Shown piece by piece: positions 1 to 12,914 of a stretch of 64,000 nucleotides of DNA (positions are counted from its first letter, which is position 1; each line of letters starts with the position of its first letter). The translations under genes and the position numbers were made by a program. The stretch comes from Platerodrilus igneus (lineage: Eukaryota; Arthropoda; Insecta; Coleoptera; Lycidae). The stretch is taken from contig JARFIW010000139.1 of NCBI GenBank assembly GCA_036346225.1, positions 3,906,001 to 3,970,000 on the forward strand, given 5' to 3'. Below the pieces are notes generated by a model that was given only the letters and a program-made list of their open reading frames with translations, did no database searches and had not been told where the DNA came from.

Positions 1-3000
1 TCTGTTTCAAAGAACAGTTGGGCCTACATAAGGAAAGAACCAATTTGACATCCAGCTAAAAGACGTAAGATACCTCCTACTTGTCGAACAAAAAAAGTGC
101 ATCACTCTTGAAGTACTGGGAGGAGTAGAAAATGTTTCAATGCACAAGCTGCAAAATCAAATTAAAAATTGGTTCAAATAACACGAGTTCGAATTGCAAT
201 CCTCGCGTTATCAAAGCGCGATTAGCAAACTGGAAAACACGCTATCAAATAATAGTAGGATCCATTGTTTTGACAAGTCTTTAGATGGGAAACACAAGAG
301 AAAGCAATTATATGTTATCGGAATGTTTAACAAATTAACGGATACCTAAAACACGGTATTGACTATTTAATTTATCGAATAAATTTTCGTTTTAACAGCA
401 AAATGGATTTGAGTTAAAATTATGTTAAAGCGGGCTTATTCTGAACAGGTACACTATATAGGGTATTGTTGGAGAATTTAAGAATAGAAATGGAATTTAT
501 TCGAGCGGATAATGACTTAACCAGGGGAAAAAAGGGTATTTAATTTATGTTAAAAAATAAAAGTAACAAATCCGCCCCAGCAAAAATAACAGGTCGGGAT
601 AGGAAAGCCAAAATCCGGGAATGGGCAGGACCCAAAAAAAAACAAACAAAACGAAAAAGAAAGAAAATTCGCTATAAACTAAAAGAACATTTGTTACGGA
701 AACAACAAAAACACAGAAAAAGAAACCCCCAAAATAACAACAAGACCGACCACAACAGATTTCGGATAGAAGAGAAAACAAAAACAGACACCAAACAAAA
801 TCCGGCTTGAAGGGAGAAACGACTTTAGAAATGGAAAAAGAACCAATGAATCTAGGGGCAAGTTGGCGTTAAAATGACGTGAAGCGTCGGACAAAACGTA
901 ATTACGGCGTCAAACAGAATCGCCTAGTTGATAAGAGACAGGATGACAGCAGAGATTATAGCGGCTGTGAATTTTTCAATAACCGGCAGAAAGTTTTTTG
1001 AGAATGTGGGAACGGATATTCTTAAAGTGGTCAGGATCTAGTGAAGTATGTTCGGGATCAGAATGTACATGTCGTTTATTTCGGACAACTGTCCAAAATA
1101 ATTGCCGGAAAGGATATGCTCACGACCAAATAGAGCGAAGAACGGAGTGCAGCCTATGATTTCGTGATTGGAGGTGCGGATTGCACAAGAAATTTTTGGG
1201 ATGTTCACAAAAGAAAACAAATTGTATGCCTGTATGTGTCGGGATAGCTTGAACGCCATTGGGAGTGAATTAGCACCGCATCGCCACGGTCGTCGGGATT
1301 TATTTACCCTGTTACCATAACGGCACTAGCGATCTACAGGTGACGGCAGTTGATCTGTTTCAAAGAACAGTTGGGCCTACATAAGGAAAGAACCAATTTG
1401 ACATCCAGCTAAAAGACGTAAGATACCTCCTACTTGTCGAACAAAAAAAGTGCATCACTCTTGAAGTACTGGGAGGAGTAGAAAATGTTTCAATGCACAA
1501 GCTGCAAAATCAAATTAAAAAATTGGTTCAAATAACACGAGTTCGAATTGCAATCCTCGCGTTATCAAAGCGCGATTAGCAAACTGGAAAACACGCTATC
1601 AAATAATAGTAGGATCCATTGTTTTGACAAGTCTTTAGATGGGAAACACAAGAGAAAGCAATTATATGTTATCGGAATGTTTAACAAATTAACGGATACC
1701 TAAAACACGGTATTGACTATTTAATTTATCGAATAAATTTTCGTTTTAACAGCAAAATGGATTTGAGTTAAAATTATGTTAAAGCGGGCTTATTCTGAAC
1801 AGGTACACTATATAGGGTATTGTTGGAGAATTTAAGAATAGAAATGGAATTTATTCGAGCGGATAATGACTTAACCAGGGGAAAAAAGGGTATTTAATTT
1901 ATGTTAAAAAATAAAAGTAACAAATCCGCCCCAGCAAAAATAACAGGTCGGGATAGGAAAGCCAAAATCCGGGAATGGGCAAGACCCAAAAAAAACCAAA
2001 CAAAACGAAAAAGAAAGAAAATTCGCTATAAACTAAAAGAACATTTGTTACGGAAACAACAAAAACACAGAAAAAGAAACCCCCAAAATAACAACAAGAC
2101 CGACCACAACAGATTTCGGATAGAAGAGAAAACAAAAACAGACACCAAACAAAATCCGGCTTGAAGGGAGAAACGACTTTAGAAATGGAAAAAGAACCAG
2201 TGAATCTAGGGGCAAGTTGGCGTTAAAATGACGTGAAGCGTCGGACAAAACGTAATTACGGCGTCAAACAGAATCGCCTAGTTGATAAGAGACAGGATGA
2301 CAGCAGAGATTATAGCGGCTGTGAATTTTTCAATAACCGGCAGAAAGTTTTTTGAGAATGTGGGAACGGATATTCTTAAAGTGGTCAGGATCTAGTGAAG
2401 TATGTTCGGGATCAGAATGTACATGTCGTTTATTTCGGACAACTGTCCAAAATAATTGCCGGAAAGGATATGCTCACGACCAAATAGAGCGAAGAACGGA
2501 GTGCAGCCTATGATTTCGTGATTGGAGGTGCGGATTGCACAAGAAATTTTTGGGATGTTCACAAAAGAAAACAAGTTGTATGCCTGTATGTGTCGGGATA
2601 GCTTGCACGCCATTGGGAGTGAATCAACACCGCATCGCCACGGTCGTCGGGATTTATTTACCCTGTTACCATAACGGCACTAGCGATCTACAGGTGACGG
2701 CAGTTGATCTGTTTCAAAGAACAGTTGGGCCTACATAAGGAAAGAACCAATTTGACCTCCAGCTAAGAGACGTAAGATACCTCCTACTTGTCGAACAAAA
2801 AAAGTGCATCACTCTTGAAGTACTGGGAGGAGTAGAAAATGTTTCAATGCACAAGCTGCAGAATCAAATTAAAAATTGGTTCAAATAACACGAGTTCGAA
2901 TTGCAATCCTCGCGTTATCAAAGCGCGATTAGCAAACTGGAAAACACGCTATCAAATAATAGTAGGATCCATTGTTTTGACAAGTCTTTAGATGGGAAAT

Positions 3001-5980
3001 ACAAGAGAAAGCAATTATATGTTATCGGAATGTTTAACAAATTAACGGATACCTAAAACAAGGTATTGACTATTTAATTTATCGAATAAATTTTCGTTTT
3101 AAAAGCAAAATGGATTTGAGTTAAAATTATGTTAAAGCGGGTTTATTCTGAACAGGTACACTATATAGGGTATTGTTGGAGAATTTAAGAATAGAAATGG
3201 AATTTATTCGAGCGGATAATGACTTAACCAGGGGAAAAAAGGGTATTTAATTTATGTTAAAAAATAAAAGTAACAAATCCGCCCCAGCAAAAATAACAGG
3301 TCGGGATAGGAAAGCCAAAATCCGGGAATGGGCAGGACCCAAAAAAAAACAAACAAAACGAAAAAGAAAGAAAATTCGCTATAAACTAAAAGAACATTTG
3401 TTACGGAAACAACAAAAACACAGAAAAAGAAACCCCCAAAATAACAACAAGACCGACCACAACAGATTTTGGATAGAAGAGAAAACAAAAACAGATACCA
3501 AACAAAATCCGGCTTGAAGGGAGAAACGACTTTAGAAATGGAAAAAGAACCAATGAATCTAGGGGCAAGTTGGCGTTAAAATGACGTGAAGCGTCGGACA
3601 AAACGTAATTACGGCGTCAAACAGAATCGCCTAGTTGATAAGAGACAGGATGACAGCAGAGATTATAGCGGCTGTGAATTTTTCAATAACCGGCAGAAAG
3701 TTTTTTGAGAATGTGGAACGGATATTCTTAAAGTGGTCAGGATCTAGTGAAGTATGTTCGGGATCAGAATGTACATGTCGTTTATTTCGGACAACTGTCC
3801 AAAATAATTGCCGGAAAGGATATGCTCACGACCAAATAGAGCGAAGAACGGAGTGCAGCCTATGATTTCGTGATTGAGGTGCGGATTGCACAAGAAATTT
3901 TGGGATGTTCACAAAAGAAAACAAATTGTATGCCTGTATGTGTCGGGATAGCTTGAACGCCATTGGGAGTGAATTAGCACCGCATCGCCACGGTCGTCGG
4001 GATTTATTTACCCTGTTACCATAACGGCACTAGCGATCTACAAGTGACGGCAGTTGATCTGTTTCAAAGAACAGTTGGGCCTACATAAGGAAAGAACCAA
4101 TTTGACCTCCAGCTAAGAGACGTAAGATACCTCCTACTTGTCGAACAAAAAAAGTGCATCACTCTTGAAGTACTGGGAGGAGTAGAAAATGTTTCAATGC
4201 ACAAGCTGCAGAATCAAATTAAAAATTGGTTCAAATAACACGAGTTCGAATTGCAATCCTCGCGTTATCAAAGCGCGATTAGCAAACTGGAAAACACGCT
4301 ATCAAATAATAGTAGGATCCATTGTTTTGACAAGTCTTTAGATGGGAAATACAAAGAAAGCAATTATATGTTATCGGAATGTTTAACAAATTAACGGATA
4401 CCTAAAACAAGGTATTGACTATTTAATTTATCGATTAAATTTTCGTTTTAACAGCAAAATGGATTTGAGTGAAAATTATGTTAAAGCGGGCTTATTCTGA
4501 ACAGGTACACTATATAGGGTATTGTTGGAGAATTTAAGAATAGAAATGGAATTTATTCGAGCGGATAATGACTTAGCCAGGGGAAAAAGGGTATTTAATT
4601 TATGTTAAAAAATAAAAGTAACAAATCCGCTCCAGCAAAAATAACAGGTCGGGATAGGAAAGCCAAAATCCGGGAATGGGCAGGACCCAAAAAAAACCCA
4701 AACAAAACGAAAAAGAAAGAAAATTCGCTTAAAACTAAAAGAACATTTGTTACGGAAACAACAAAAACACAGAAAAAGAAACCCCCAAAATAACAACAAG
4801 ACCGACCACAACAGATTTTGGATAGAAGAGAAAACAAAAACAGACACCAAACAAAATCCGGCTTGAAGGGAGAAACGACTTTAGAAATGGAAAAAGAACC
4901 AATGAATCTAGGGGCAAGTTTGGCGTTAAAATGACGTGAAGCGTCGGACAAAACGAAATTACGGCGTCAAACAGAATCGGCTAGTTGATAAGAGACAGGA
5001 CGACAGCAGAGATTATAGCGGCTGTGAATTTTTCGATAACCGGCAGAAACTTTTTTGAGAATGTGGGAACGGATATTCTTAAAGTGGTCAGGATCTAGTG
5101 AAGGATGTTTGGGATCAGGAATGTACATGTCGTTTATTTCGGACAGCTGTCCAAAATAATTGCCGGAAAGGATATGCTCACGACCAAATAGAGCGAAGAA
5201 CGGAGTGCAGCCTATGATTTCGTGATTGGAGGTGCGGATTGCACAAGAAATTTTTGGGATGTTCACAAAAGAAAACAAGTTGTATGCCTGTATGTGTGGG
5301 ATAGCTTGAATGCCATTGGGAGTGAATCAGCACCGCATCGCCACGGTCGTCGGAATTTATTTACCCTGTTACCATAACGGCACTAGCGATCTACAGGTGA
5401 CGGCAGTAGATCTGTTTCAAAGAACAGTTTGGCCTACATTAGGAAAGAACCAATTTGACCTCCAGCTAGGAGACGTAAGATACCTCCTATTTGTCGAACA
5501 AAAAAGTGCATCACTCTTGAAGTACTGGGAGGAGTAGAAAATGTTTCAATGCACAAGCTGCAGAATCAAATTAAAAATTGGTTCAAATAACACAAGTTCG
5601 AATTGCAATCCTCGCGTTATCAAAGCGCGATTAGCAAACTGGAAAACGCGCTATCAAATAATAGTAGGATCCATTGTTTTGACAAGTCTTTAGATGGGAA
5701 ACACAAGAGAAAGCAATTATATGTTATCGGAATGTTTAACAAATTAACGGATACCTAAAACAAGGTATTGACTATTTAATTTATCGAATAAATTTTTGTT
5801 TTAAAAGCAAAATGGATTTGAGTTAAAATTATGTTGAGCGGGCTTATACTGAACAGGTACACTATATAGGGTATTGTTGGAGAATTTAAGAATAGAAATG
5901 GAATTTATTCGAGCGGATAATGACTTAACCAGTGGAAAAAAGGGTATTTTATTTATGTTGAAAAATAAATGTAACAAGTT
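1..5980. repeat. Tandem satellite array, ~1353-bp monomer, four full copies plus a partial fifth
   Basis: The landmark TCTGTTTCAAAGAACAGT recurs at 1, 1354, 2708, 4058 and 5411, giving periods of 1353, 1354, 1350 and 1353. The array runs off the left edge of the window. On the right, homology stops near 5980, about 570 bases into the fifth copy. Copies differ by scattered substitutions and by 1-base differences in homopolymer runs. Copies 3 to 5 share variants (for example CTCCAGCTA in place of CATCCAGCTA) that copies 1 and 2 lack. The short plus-strand ORFs rich in Lys and Arg in each unit look like low-complexity by-products. The unit carries an antisense retroelement integrase fragment, listed separately. 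Confidence 0.95.
4700..5278 (-). pseudogene. Gypsy-type integrase C-terminal fragment inside satellite copy 4 (also in copies 1-3)
   Basis: Read on the minus strand, copy 4 gives the end of an LTR-retrotransposon pol. It has the segment CAIRTSNHEIIGCTPFFALF, which matches the 'S.H..TG.TPF...(F/Y)GRE' region after the integrase core. Next come a basic helix ending in SRYNLCCRPVSYQLADSV, then SDASRHFNAKLAPRFIGSF, the usual C-terminal module of gypsy-family integrases. A TGA stands where a Trp codon is expected after ADSV, so the frame is otherwise continuous from 5278 to about 4860. Copies 1 to 3 hold the same region (for example 1259 down to about 840) with extra frame breaks. The catalytic core is absent, so it cannot be functional. 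The satellite monomer therefore incorporates a retroelement 3' end. Confidence 0.8.
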
Positions 5981-7830
5981 GGTTCTGAAAATTGAAATAT
6001 TTAGGGGAGATAATTTGACGTTAGACACAACTGTCGAACTCGTAGAATGTACTTCCGATGCTACTGCACATAATTTTGAAAATGCGATTTTAATTGCTTA
6101 AAAGAAATTGTCCGTTCCGGAGCGGAAAATTCTACATCATCAACTAAACCTATTATTGCATTATGTAATTCGTAGAAAAAAAAATTGTAGAACACATATT
6201 TTATTATAAATTCTTTTAAAAGAATGGAATCAGTAGTTGCTTCAAAAAAAAGTTGATACAAATCCGTTATACGTTGAAGGATCTCCTCTGCCTCTCAAGT
6301 TTCTTGAATTTGGCTATCTTGTAAGAAAACTCACTGTAATGTGTAATACAAAAGCCCCGTAAGAAATGTAACGTGAGAAAATCTAAAAGACTTTTCAGTA
6401 ATTGTAATGTCGTACTATAAATATGTAAAAGGAAATCGTAACCGTAATGTAAGAAAATATTAAAAAAATGTAACCCTTGTCACCAATGAAATGAAAAGTA
6501 AACTTAAAATAGCGGAAACACGTCAGTTTATTTTTAGTCAATTGAAATTAAATTCCCCGTAGGAAAATTTGACAATAAATATTGGGAACCTATACAAAGA
6601 GCACATTGAACTCGTAATAATAACAAGCACGCCTGCAGAAACTTAGACATTTAAGTAAAAACATCTGTTTTACTTGAAAATACGATACATTTTACACACT
6701 ATACTAACAAATAGGTGTGTTTTAACTATTTGATACACAAACTTTACTGAATGAAATGGAATTTATCACTTTGAAGTGTTTATGCACATGCGTTGCAAAT
6801 TTACATACGGCTCGAAGTGATCGATCTATTAACGCAACTCCATTACTGGATGTAATGAAATGTAATTTGTTGTTATTTTTTCATTGGTATAGTTCAACGC
6901 AGAGCGGTGTAATTATTGTGCGCATAAGTGTATTGGAAACCAAAGGCGAATAAATACGCTCAATATACGGTGATAAGCAAATATAACTTAACGACAAAAA
7001 GCAACTGTCTTACCGTAGGTCCACAGATATTAATTGTCTAAAGTAACACCTGTGGACCAAACTTGTGAACTTGAACGAATTCATATGCAACCGGCACTTT
7101 ATAATAATGTATAAATACTGTCTTTAACATTTCTTGCGCAAACATTATACTTAGGTCACTGACGTGAATATCAATGTAAGTAAATTTAAAATTGTCATTT
7201 GCATACCTGTTTACAGGAATGATGATATATTGTTAGTATAAAATAGATTTAGATGATTGATGAGTTCAGGTTTGTCTTTCTTCATTTGTTGAAATATACA
7301 CGTGACATTTTGTAAGGGAAAGTCATTTCAACAAGACGATAAAGTAAGTAAAAGCTCTCCAGGTTGGTCGTCGTCTTAAGGGATTCGCCTGAGACTAGAT
7401 TAGATGAGCTGGCGCCCATAAACTTAGATGACTGAAATGCTTTCAATGTAAGTGTTATTAGTATCGTAACTTGAAATTGCAGCAAGTTAAATTCTTTTCC
7501 CACGACTATCCAATAATGCATTTCATCTGCATTTAAGAATAGATCAATATTAGTAATCATTATACTGTAGGTGTGTATGAATTCATACTCCAACACCTTT
7601 AACCAATCAGGAACATTTAGGTCGTGGATTATGATCATAATCCAACACCTCTGACCAATCAGTACAAACCTATGTTTTTCATTATCCACGAGCTATAATT
7701 TTCGTATCATGCCAAGTAGGCTATTAGTTACATTTTGAGAAATAAATGTATGCTTGTGAATGTTTGTTATAAGAATTTAAACGTTCTGAAAATATCCAAT
7801 AATGATGATTTGTGTAGTCGTGGGAAAAGT
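5981..7830. other. No gene recognised
   Basis: AT-rich sequence directly after the satellite. The longest open frame, 7282-7689 on the minus strand (135 codons), has no recognised motif, is rich in Ile, Leu and Phe, and probably occurs by chance. Within it, near 7590 and 7650, the string CCAACACCT(T/C)T(A/G)ACCAATCAG occurs twice as an imperfect direct repeat. Confidence 0.5.
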
Positions 7831-7947
7831 ATAGTATTTCACTCGCGAGTTATGGCCATTACTCATTCGGATTACTCCGCTCGCCTTAGCGGACTCGCGG
7901 CGCAAACCTTCCGAATAATCAATGACGCTCGTTGAAGAATATACTAT
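7831..7947. repeat. Short palindromic element (MITE-like foldback)
   Basis: Imperfect inverted arms 7831-7871 and 7910-7947 begin ATAGTATTTC and end GAATATACTAT. A smaller GC-rich palindrome (CCGC...GCGG) lies between them. The GC content stands out from the AT-rich surroundings. No clear target duplication is visible. It could be a miniature inverted-repeat element or a foldback of another origin. Confidence 0.5.
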
Positions 7948-8139
7948 TATTGTTCAATTTTGTTCTATTTATTTCTATAGTGATGTACCCCGAACCACTG
8001 TTGATAGATGGCGCATCCTTAATTGTTATGGGATTCCTGCCTCTTTTGGATAATTTCAAATTTAATAATTTAACGCTTCGTGCACCCGTAACAGTGAATG
8101 TTCTAAAACTCGATTACCGTGTATTGTTGTTGCTTTTAT

Positions 8140-8280
8140 ACAAGGCGGCGTGTGACTACAATGCCCAAGATCCTGGGTTCAAACCCCAACACGGTCTGTT
8201 ACGGTATTCCGTGCGGACAGGCACGAAAAAGTAAAGTAACCAAAGAAATTAGCCCGCACCGAGTACCGTAACAAAAAAAA
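8140..8280 (+). repeat. tRNA-like SINE head followed by a hairpin and an A-run
   Basis: The stretch TGACTACAATGCCCAAGATC, followed by the B-box-like GGTTCAAACCC and then AACACGGTC, matches the second half of the tRNA-derived heads of the SINEs at 11535-11828 and 61300-61581. It is followed by inverted arms TGTTACGGTA (8197-8206) and TACCGTAACA (8264-8273) and ends in eight A residues. The downstream part differs from the other SINEs, so this may be a second family sharing the same head. The A-box half is weak, so a functional tRNA is unlikely. Confidence 0.5.
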
Positions 8281-10343
8281 GGAATCCAAATAGGTAATGC
8301 TGTGTTAGCTCAAACGTCATAGTGTGTGTTGCACAGAAAGAAAAAGAAACCTCAAGAAAGAAATTTTATTTACAAAATTTTTAAAGAACATATTACATGA
8401 AAAGAGGACCAACCCGCGGAGATAACAAAATTTATTCATTCTTTCACGGAGGATTTACACAGTACACAAAATCTAAACAAAATAATTAATACACTCAACT
8501 ATCTCAAATTAATATTTAACCTAGAACAAGAATTTAAAAAAAAATACATTATGGGTTGATCTTAGTCGCTTGATTACTACAATTGTTAAATTTTTATGGA
8601 CAAAAAAATATTCATTCAAAGAATAATTTAAATAAATAACTAAATACTTACTTAGTGTCCACCTTTCCTAAAAGTAACTAAAATAAAATTATTAATAGTA
8701 GGCACATCAATTAGGTAAAACCTTCTACAGCCGGAAATGCATTTTCGCTGTAACGGTGCAGAATTATGTATTAATATCCCACTTAAGCAGCAGAATAACT
8801 TTAAAAAAATTATATAACCAACTTTATAGGACAATCAATGCTGAAGTATTATCTAATAAATACTGATTCAATAACAGCTATCACCGTAACATTTTCGACG
8901 ATTTGAGCGAAGTAACTTCAATTTCGACACCGAAACATCTTCACTTGTGCGATGAGTAACCTAAAAACTCAAAGAAAACCCGGACCCAATTTTCCATGAA
9001 GAAGTTATCAAACGATGTAGAGGGAAAAACAGCAAGTTTTGCAGATTGGCGTGACGTTCTGCATCTTGATACTAGTAGAAGGAGCAACTGACAATTGTTG
9101 TTCGGGCGCATAAGCGATTTCTAATAAATCCTACAATACAATTATGAATATTATTCTCACAATTGCATAAAATTTTCTGATTCATTTGTAGAACATTCAA
9201 AATCGTAACCCGCTGTGCTGTTCTCTTTCGACGACTTCTTGTAAAAACGTATACTTGGTCTAACGGAGACTCACTTTTATAGTCAATTATTTCTCGATGA
9301 ACAACTATATATCAGAACAAATTTTAGATACGGTATCGAGCGCATCTGCCTCAGTAGTTACTCTCAAAAAGGAGCAATGTTATTTTGGTACCATTTCCTG
9401 AACATGGAAATTTTATGCAAATTTATTTATTTCCATCCAAGATGTGTTAAGTGTTTACGTGTTAAGGGCATAAAATGTTTCTAATTTTGCACAAACGAGT
9501 TAATGTTCCTAAAAAGGATCATCTGGGATCACTCTGCAAACAAAAAAAAAATCCATTTAAGCTTAGCAAATTGACTTTGAAATACGTCTATCTGATCACG
9601 AAATCCATTCTTTTATAACATATTTTTACGCCACGATCACCTAAAATAACAGGTAGACAATTATAGCCGAAGCGCAACACTAGAAAACTTAATCTTAAGC
9701 TAGAAGCCAATACAAAATTTATTCAATTTGGCGATTAGAACGAACTACTTCTGTCTTATCACAAAATTCATGTTAAACATGTCAGTGAATTTCCATGTGA
9801 ATATCTCGTAATTCAGACCGTTGCAAGTCATAAGATGAATCTAAAATAACAGTTCGACAACGAATACTCGTATATGTCACATTAGAAAACTCACAGCCAA
9901 CAACTATCGATAACGGGAAACCCAATTGATAATTTTTATTACATTACAATGTATGATACTTTTCAAGAAACATTCATATATAGATAAAAAAACCGGCAAA
10001 CTTGAATTGTATCGAAATCGCCAATTACATATGTAGAAAGCCTATTTTATGTAAAACTTATGGTAATACTTTTAAATAATTCGAGCATATCATTTCATCA
10101 AGCAAACGTTGATGATAACCAAATACATTTTCAATGCTATATCAACAATAGAAATAGATTGAGGTACTTTTAATTATACTAAATATACTAATAAATTCTA
10201 CAGGGTGATGAATAAATAATTATTTCAATTCAGAAAGTTGTCGAAAATGTTAATGAAAATTCGCGTACGACCACGAATACAGTAAGGAATGTGAAATTTA
10301 ATTTCAAAGCACGAAAATCTTTGCGTACAGCAACATAACAGGT
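8281..10343. other. No gene recognised
   Basis: AT-rich sequence with frequent stops in all frames. I see no repeats, coding signature or RNA gene. Confidence 0.5.
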
Positions 10344-10566
10344 TTGCTTGAAAAATGTTGAGCAAGTATTTTTCACAAAAATACGCCCTCGTTCAGATGA
10401 GAGGCAAAATGTAGGTCCCGTGAGTGAGTGTTGTCACGCACGTTAAAAATCCCTACCTTGATTGAAACCGCAAGGGTTCAGCAATCTTCAAAATTTTTTG
10501 TGTAAAACAAAACTCGCTTCCTGGCCAATGTAGTACCTTCTAGTGGATAATTTGAAATCAAATGTA
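10344..10566 (+). repeat. tRNA-derived SINE copy, 5'-truncated
   Basis: Plus-strand copy of the same SINE body as at 12456 and, inverted, at 11535 and 61300. Shared landmarks are GCTTGAAAAATG, TACGCCCTCGTTC, GAGTGTTGTCACG, CAAGGGTTC and CCTGGCCAATGTAGTACC. The tRNA-like head with its A and B boxes is missing. Confidence 0.75.
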
Positions 10567-11521
10567 GTGTTGCCCTTGAAGTGGTATTAAACCTGCACAA
10601 CCAGAAAAGTAGGAAATTAGATGCAACATTTATTTGTAAAAAAATCACGTAAAGCGGGTATAAATTTGTATGGCAGTATTTATATTTAATGCTGAATAAG
10701 TTTAAAAATCAGTGTCATCTTTGAAAGATTTCATTGGAATTAATGTGCAAATCATAAATTACTCTGTGTCTGCTAACCTTTCTTAATTTGTAGTGTTGAG
10801 TGTCTGTGGTCAAGGTAAATTATATAGCAGTCGCATAAACTATTTTTATTAGTAATAAAAAGATGTAAGCATTAATAATAGTTTTCCTAATATTGTACAT
10901 TACTTTGTTGCTTATTGAAACTTTTGTTGGTGCTGTATATAATTGGTGTATCATGTCTTTTTCGGAAACATAGTTTTTATAAATTGATGTGAGAATACGT
11001 CTGGTTATGAATACAACATAAACACACATAATGTAAAATTTTTTTTTATTTATTTAGACTTTTTTCCCAAGAAACATTATGAATTTGGAATAAATAATTT
11101 TTATTATTGAACTAAGCCATAGGAGAAGGTAGATATCTGTTCAATAAACAACTTTTTTAAAAGCCATATTTAAGAAAATTTTTCTAGCGAAGCAAATACT
11201 TTTGATTGACAAAAATTTGTTCACTCGTGGCTTACTGAGGTGTATATGAAGCGGACACCCCATTCTTATTATCTATTTTTGAAAACTTCAAGTGATGGAA
11301 TTTTGTTGTATAACAATAAAAGAAAGTTCTAATGACACTATACACATGAGTTGATAAACCTTGACCAGTGTTTTCATAAATATAAGTTAGCGCACTTTTA
11401 AGTAATCGAATTATTCAGAGTTGCTTGTACAGCGTAAACGTTTTATAAAGCACCAAATAGCACTGACGACTAGAGAAAGGTATTTGATACACTTTAACTA
11501 ATGTAAAGTTAATGCTGATCA
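10567..11521. other. No gene recognised
   Basis: AT-rich sequence between two SINE copies. Only short spurious open frames are present. Confidence 0.5.
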
Positions 11522-11534
11522 GCATTTAATAACC

Positions 11535-11828
11535 GTTCATTTACATTTCCAATGCTCCACCCGAAGGTACTACATTGGCCAGGAGGCGAGTTTTTTGTTG
11601 CCTGGAAATTTAGAATTTTGCCGAACCCTTGCCGTTCCAGGCAAGGTAGGGATCTTTAACGTGCGTGACAACACTCACACACGGGACCTCCATTTAACCT
11701 CTCATCCGAACGAGGGCGTAATATTTGTGAAAAACGCTCACCTGCCATTTTTCAAGCAGTCGGCCGTGTCGGGATTTGAACCCGGGACCTTGGGATCCGT
11801 AGTCTTACGCTTACTACATTGATCCACG
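11535..11828 (-). repeat. Full-length tRNA-derived SINE with target-site duplication
   Basis: Read on the minus strand, the element starts near 11828 with a tRNA-like head. It has the B box GGTTCAAATCC in the context CCCGGGTTCAAATCCCGACA, followed by the SINE body (ACGCCCTCGTTCGGATGAG, GTTGTCACGCACGTTAAAGA). The 13-bp sequence GCATTTAATAACC flanks it directly at 11522-11534 and 11829-11841, showing insertion by target-primed retroposition. Length is about 294 bp. The body also generates a spurious plus-strand ORF at 11595-11822. Confidence 0.88.
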
Positions 11829-11841
11829 GCATTTAATAACC

Positions 11842-12455
11842 AAAAGACGATGTACGTGAACAATTTAATGAATTTCACAGTACTTTCGGCCTTTTTGAAG
11901 ATCATATTCTATGCCCTAAGTTACGAGTATTTTAAATTTATCTAAATCTATGATAAGGTCGACATTTGGCTTAGCCATAGAGCGCCGACAATGTTCAAGG
12001 TATAAATATTCCTTTTAAATGATTATACCTGCAGACTAACGTGACAAACTTAAGGCCGACATATCCAAAGGAATATAGTGCATATAGTTCTAAGATGACA
12101 GTGAAGATCGACTAAGACAAGAAGAAGATAAAGCAGTCATATTACTGGTAGAAGCAAAATATAGACAGGTCGGTGGTAAAATGTATATGGAAACTCTTTA
12201 ATGTCACCTAACAAAATTCAGCTAATTTTGAAAACATATTAGGTAAAAGGTCAGGATGCAGAATGTATAATACTATTAACGGAATTTTAAAAGCAATTGT
12301 TCTAAGAAAAGCCGTAGATTTAATTAAATATTAGTATGAAAATATAAAAAACACGTTACATAACCTAATGAGCAAGGCACACGAAGAAGGGAACTAACCT
12401 TAGGCGTTGTAAAGAACAGATCGGTGATGTTTCCAAAGAAAACGTGATCAAAAAA
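11842..12455. other. No gene recognised
   Basis: AT-rich sequence between SINE copies, with no coding signature. Confidence 0.5.
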
Positions 12456-12678
12456 TTCCGACACAGTCCGCTTGAAAAGCACTTTTCACAAAAATACGCC
12501 CTCGTTCGAATGAGAAGTAAAATGGAGGTCTCATGTGTGAGTGTTGTCACGAACGTTAAAGATCCCTACCTTGCTTGAAACAGCAAGGGTTCGGCAAAAT
12601 TCAAAATTTTTCAGTTAAAAAAACTCACTTCCTGGCCAATGTAGTACATTCGGGCAGAGCATTGGAAATTACATGTAG
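12456..12678 (+). repeat. tRNA-derived SINE copy, 5'-truncated
   Basis: Begins within the end of the tRNA head (TTCCGACACAGTCCGCTTG) and follows the family body: AATACGCCCTCGTTCG, GAGTGTTGTCACGAACGTTA, CAAGGGTTCGGC, CCTGGCCAATGTAGTAC, ending GCATTGGAAATTACATG. It retains slightly more of the head than the 10344 copy. Confidence 0.78.
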
Positions 12679-12859
12679 GGTATGGAAAAGGTGTTAAACA
12701 AATTGACGACTACCAACATCCCCTCTTAGACATTTGCCGAATCAATAGTTGTCCTATTCATTTACTCCCTTTGCACAATCGACATTTGTTGAGGATATTA
12801 CAAAACCAACATCTGAAGTTGTTTATCTAATTATTAGGTTTAATTACAATTACTTTTTT

Positions 12860-12914
12860 AATCATCAACTTTTCTGTCCTGGAACTGGTTGATCGCGTAC
12901 GTCCATTGATTTCT
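12860..12914 (-). repeat. LINE 3' tail, distal part, interrupted by the Polinton
   Basis: The reverse complement reads AGAAATCAATGG, then GACGTACGCG and ACCAGTTCCAGGAC. This matches the 3' end of the LINE tails at 34892 onward and 60772 onward. The LINE sequence resumes at 29637 on the far side of the Polinton, so these are two halves of one older copy. The bases 12909-12914 (ATTTCT) are the left copy of the target duplication. Confidence 0.85.

Noticed and set aside
545..894. Overlapping ORFs in each satellite unit (Lys/Arg-rich plus strand, Phe/Cys-rich minus strand)
   Set aside because: They follow an A-rich stretch and change frame between copies. They look like compositional artefacts, apart from the minus-strand integrase end.
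1..5980. CRISPR-like or rDNA array
   Set aside because: The unit is far too long for CRISPR, has no rRNA features, and lies in a eukaryotic context.
7282..7689. 135-codon minus-strand ORF
   Set aside because: No motif, AT-driven composition, overlapping a small direct repeat; probably chance.
11595..11822. 75-codon ORF on the plus strand
   Set aside because: Lies wholly within the antisense SINE.
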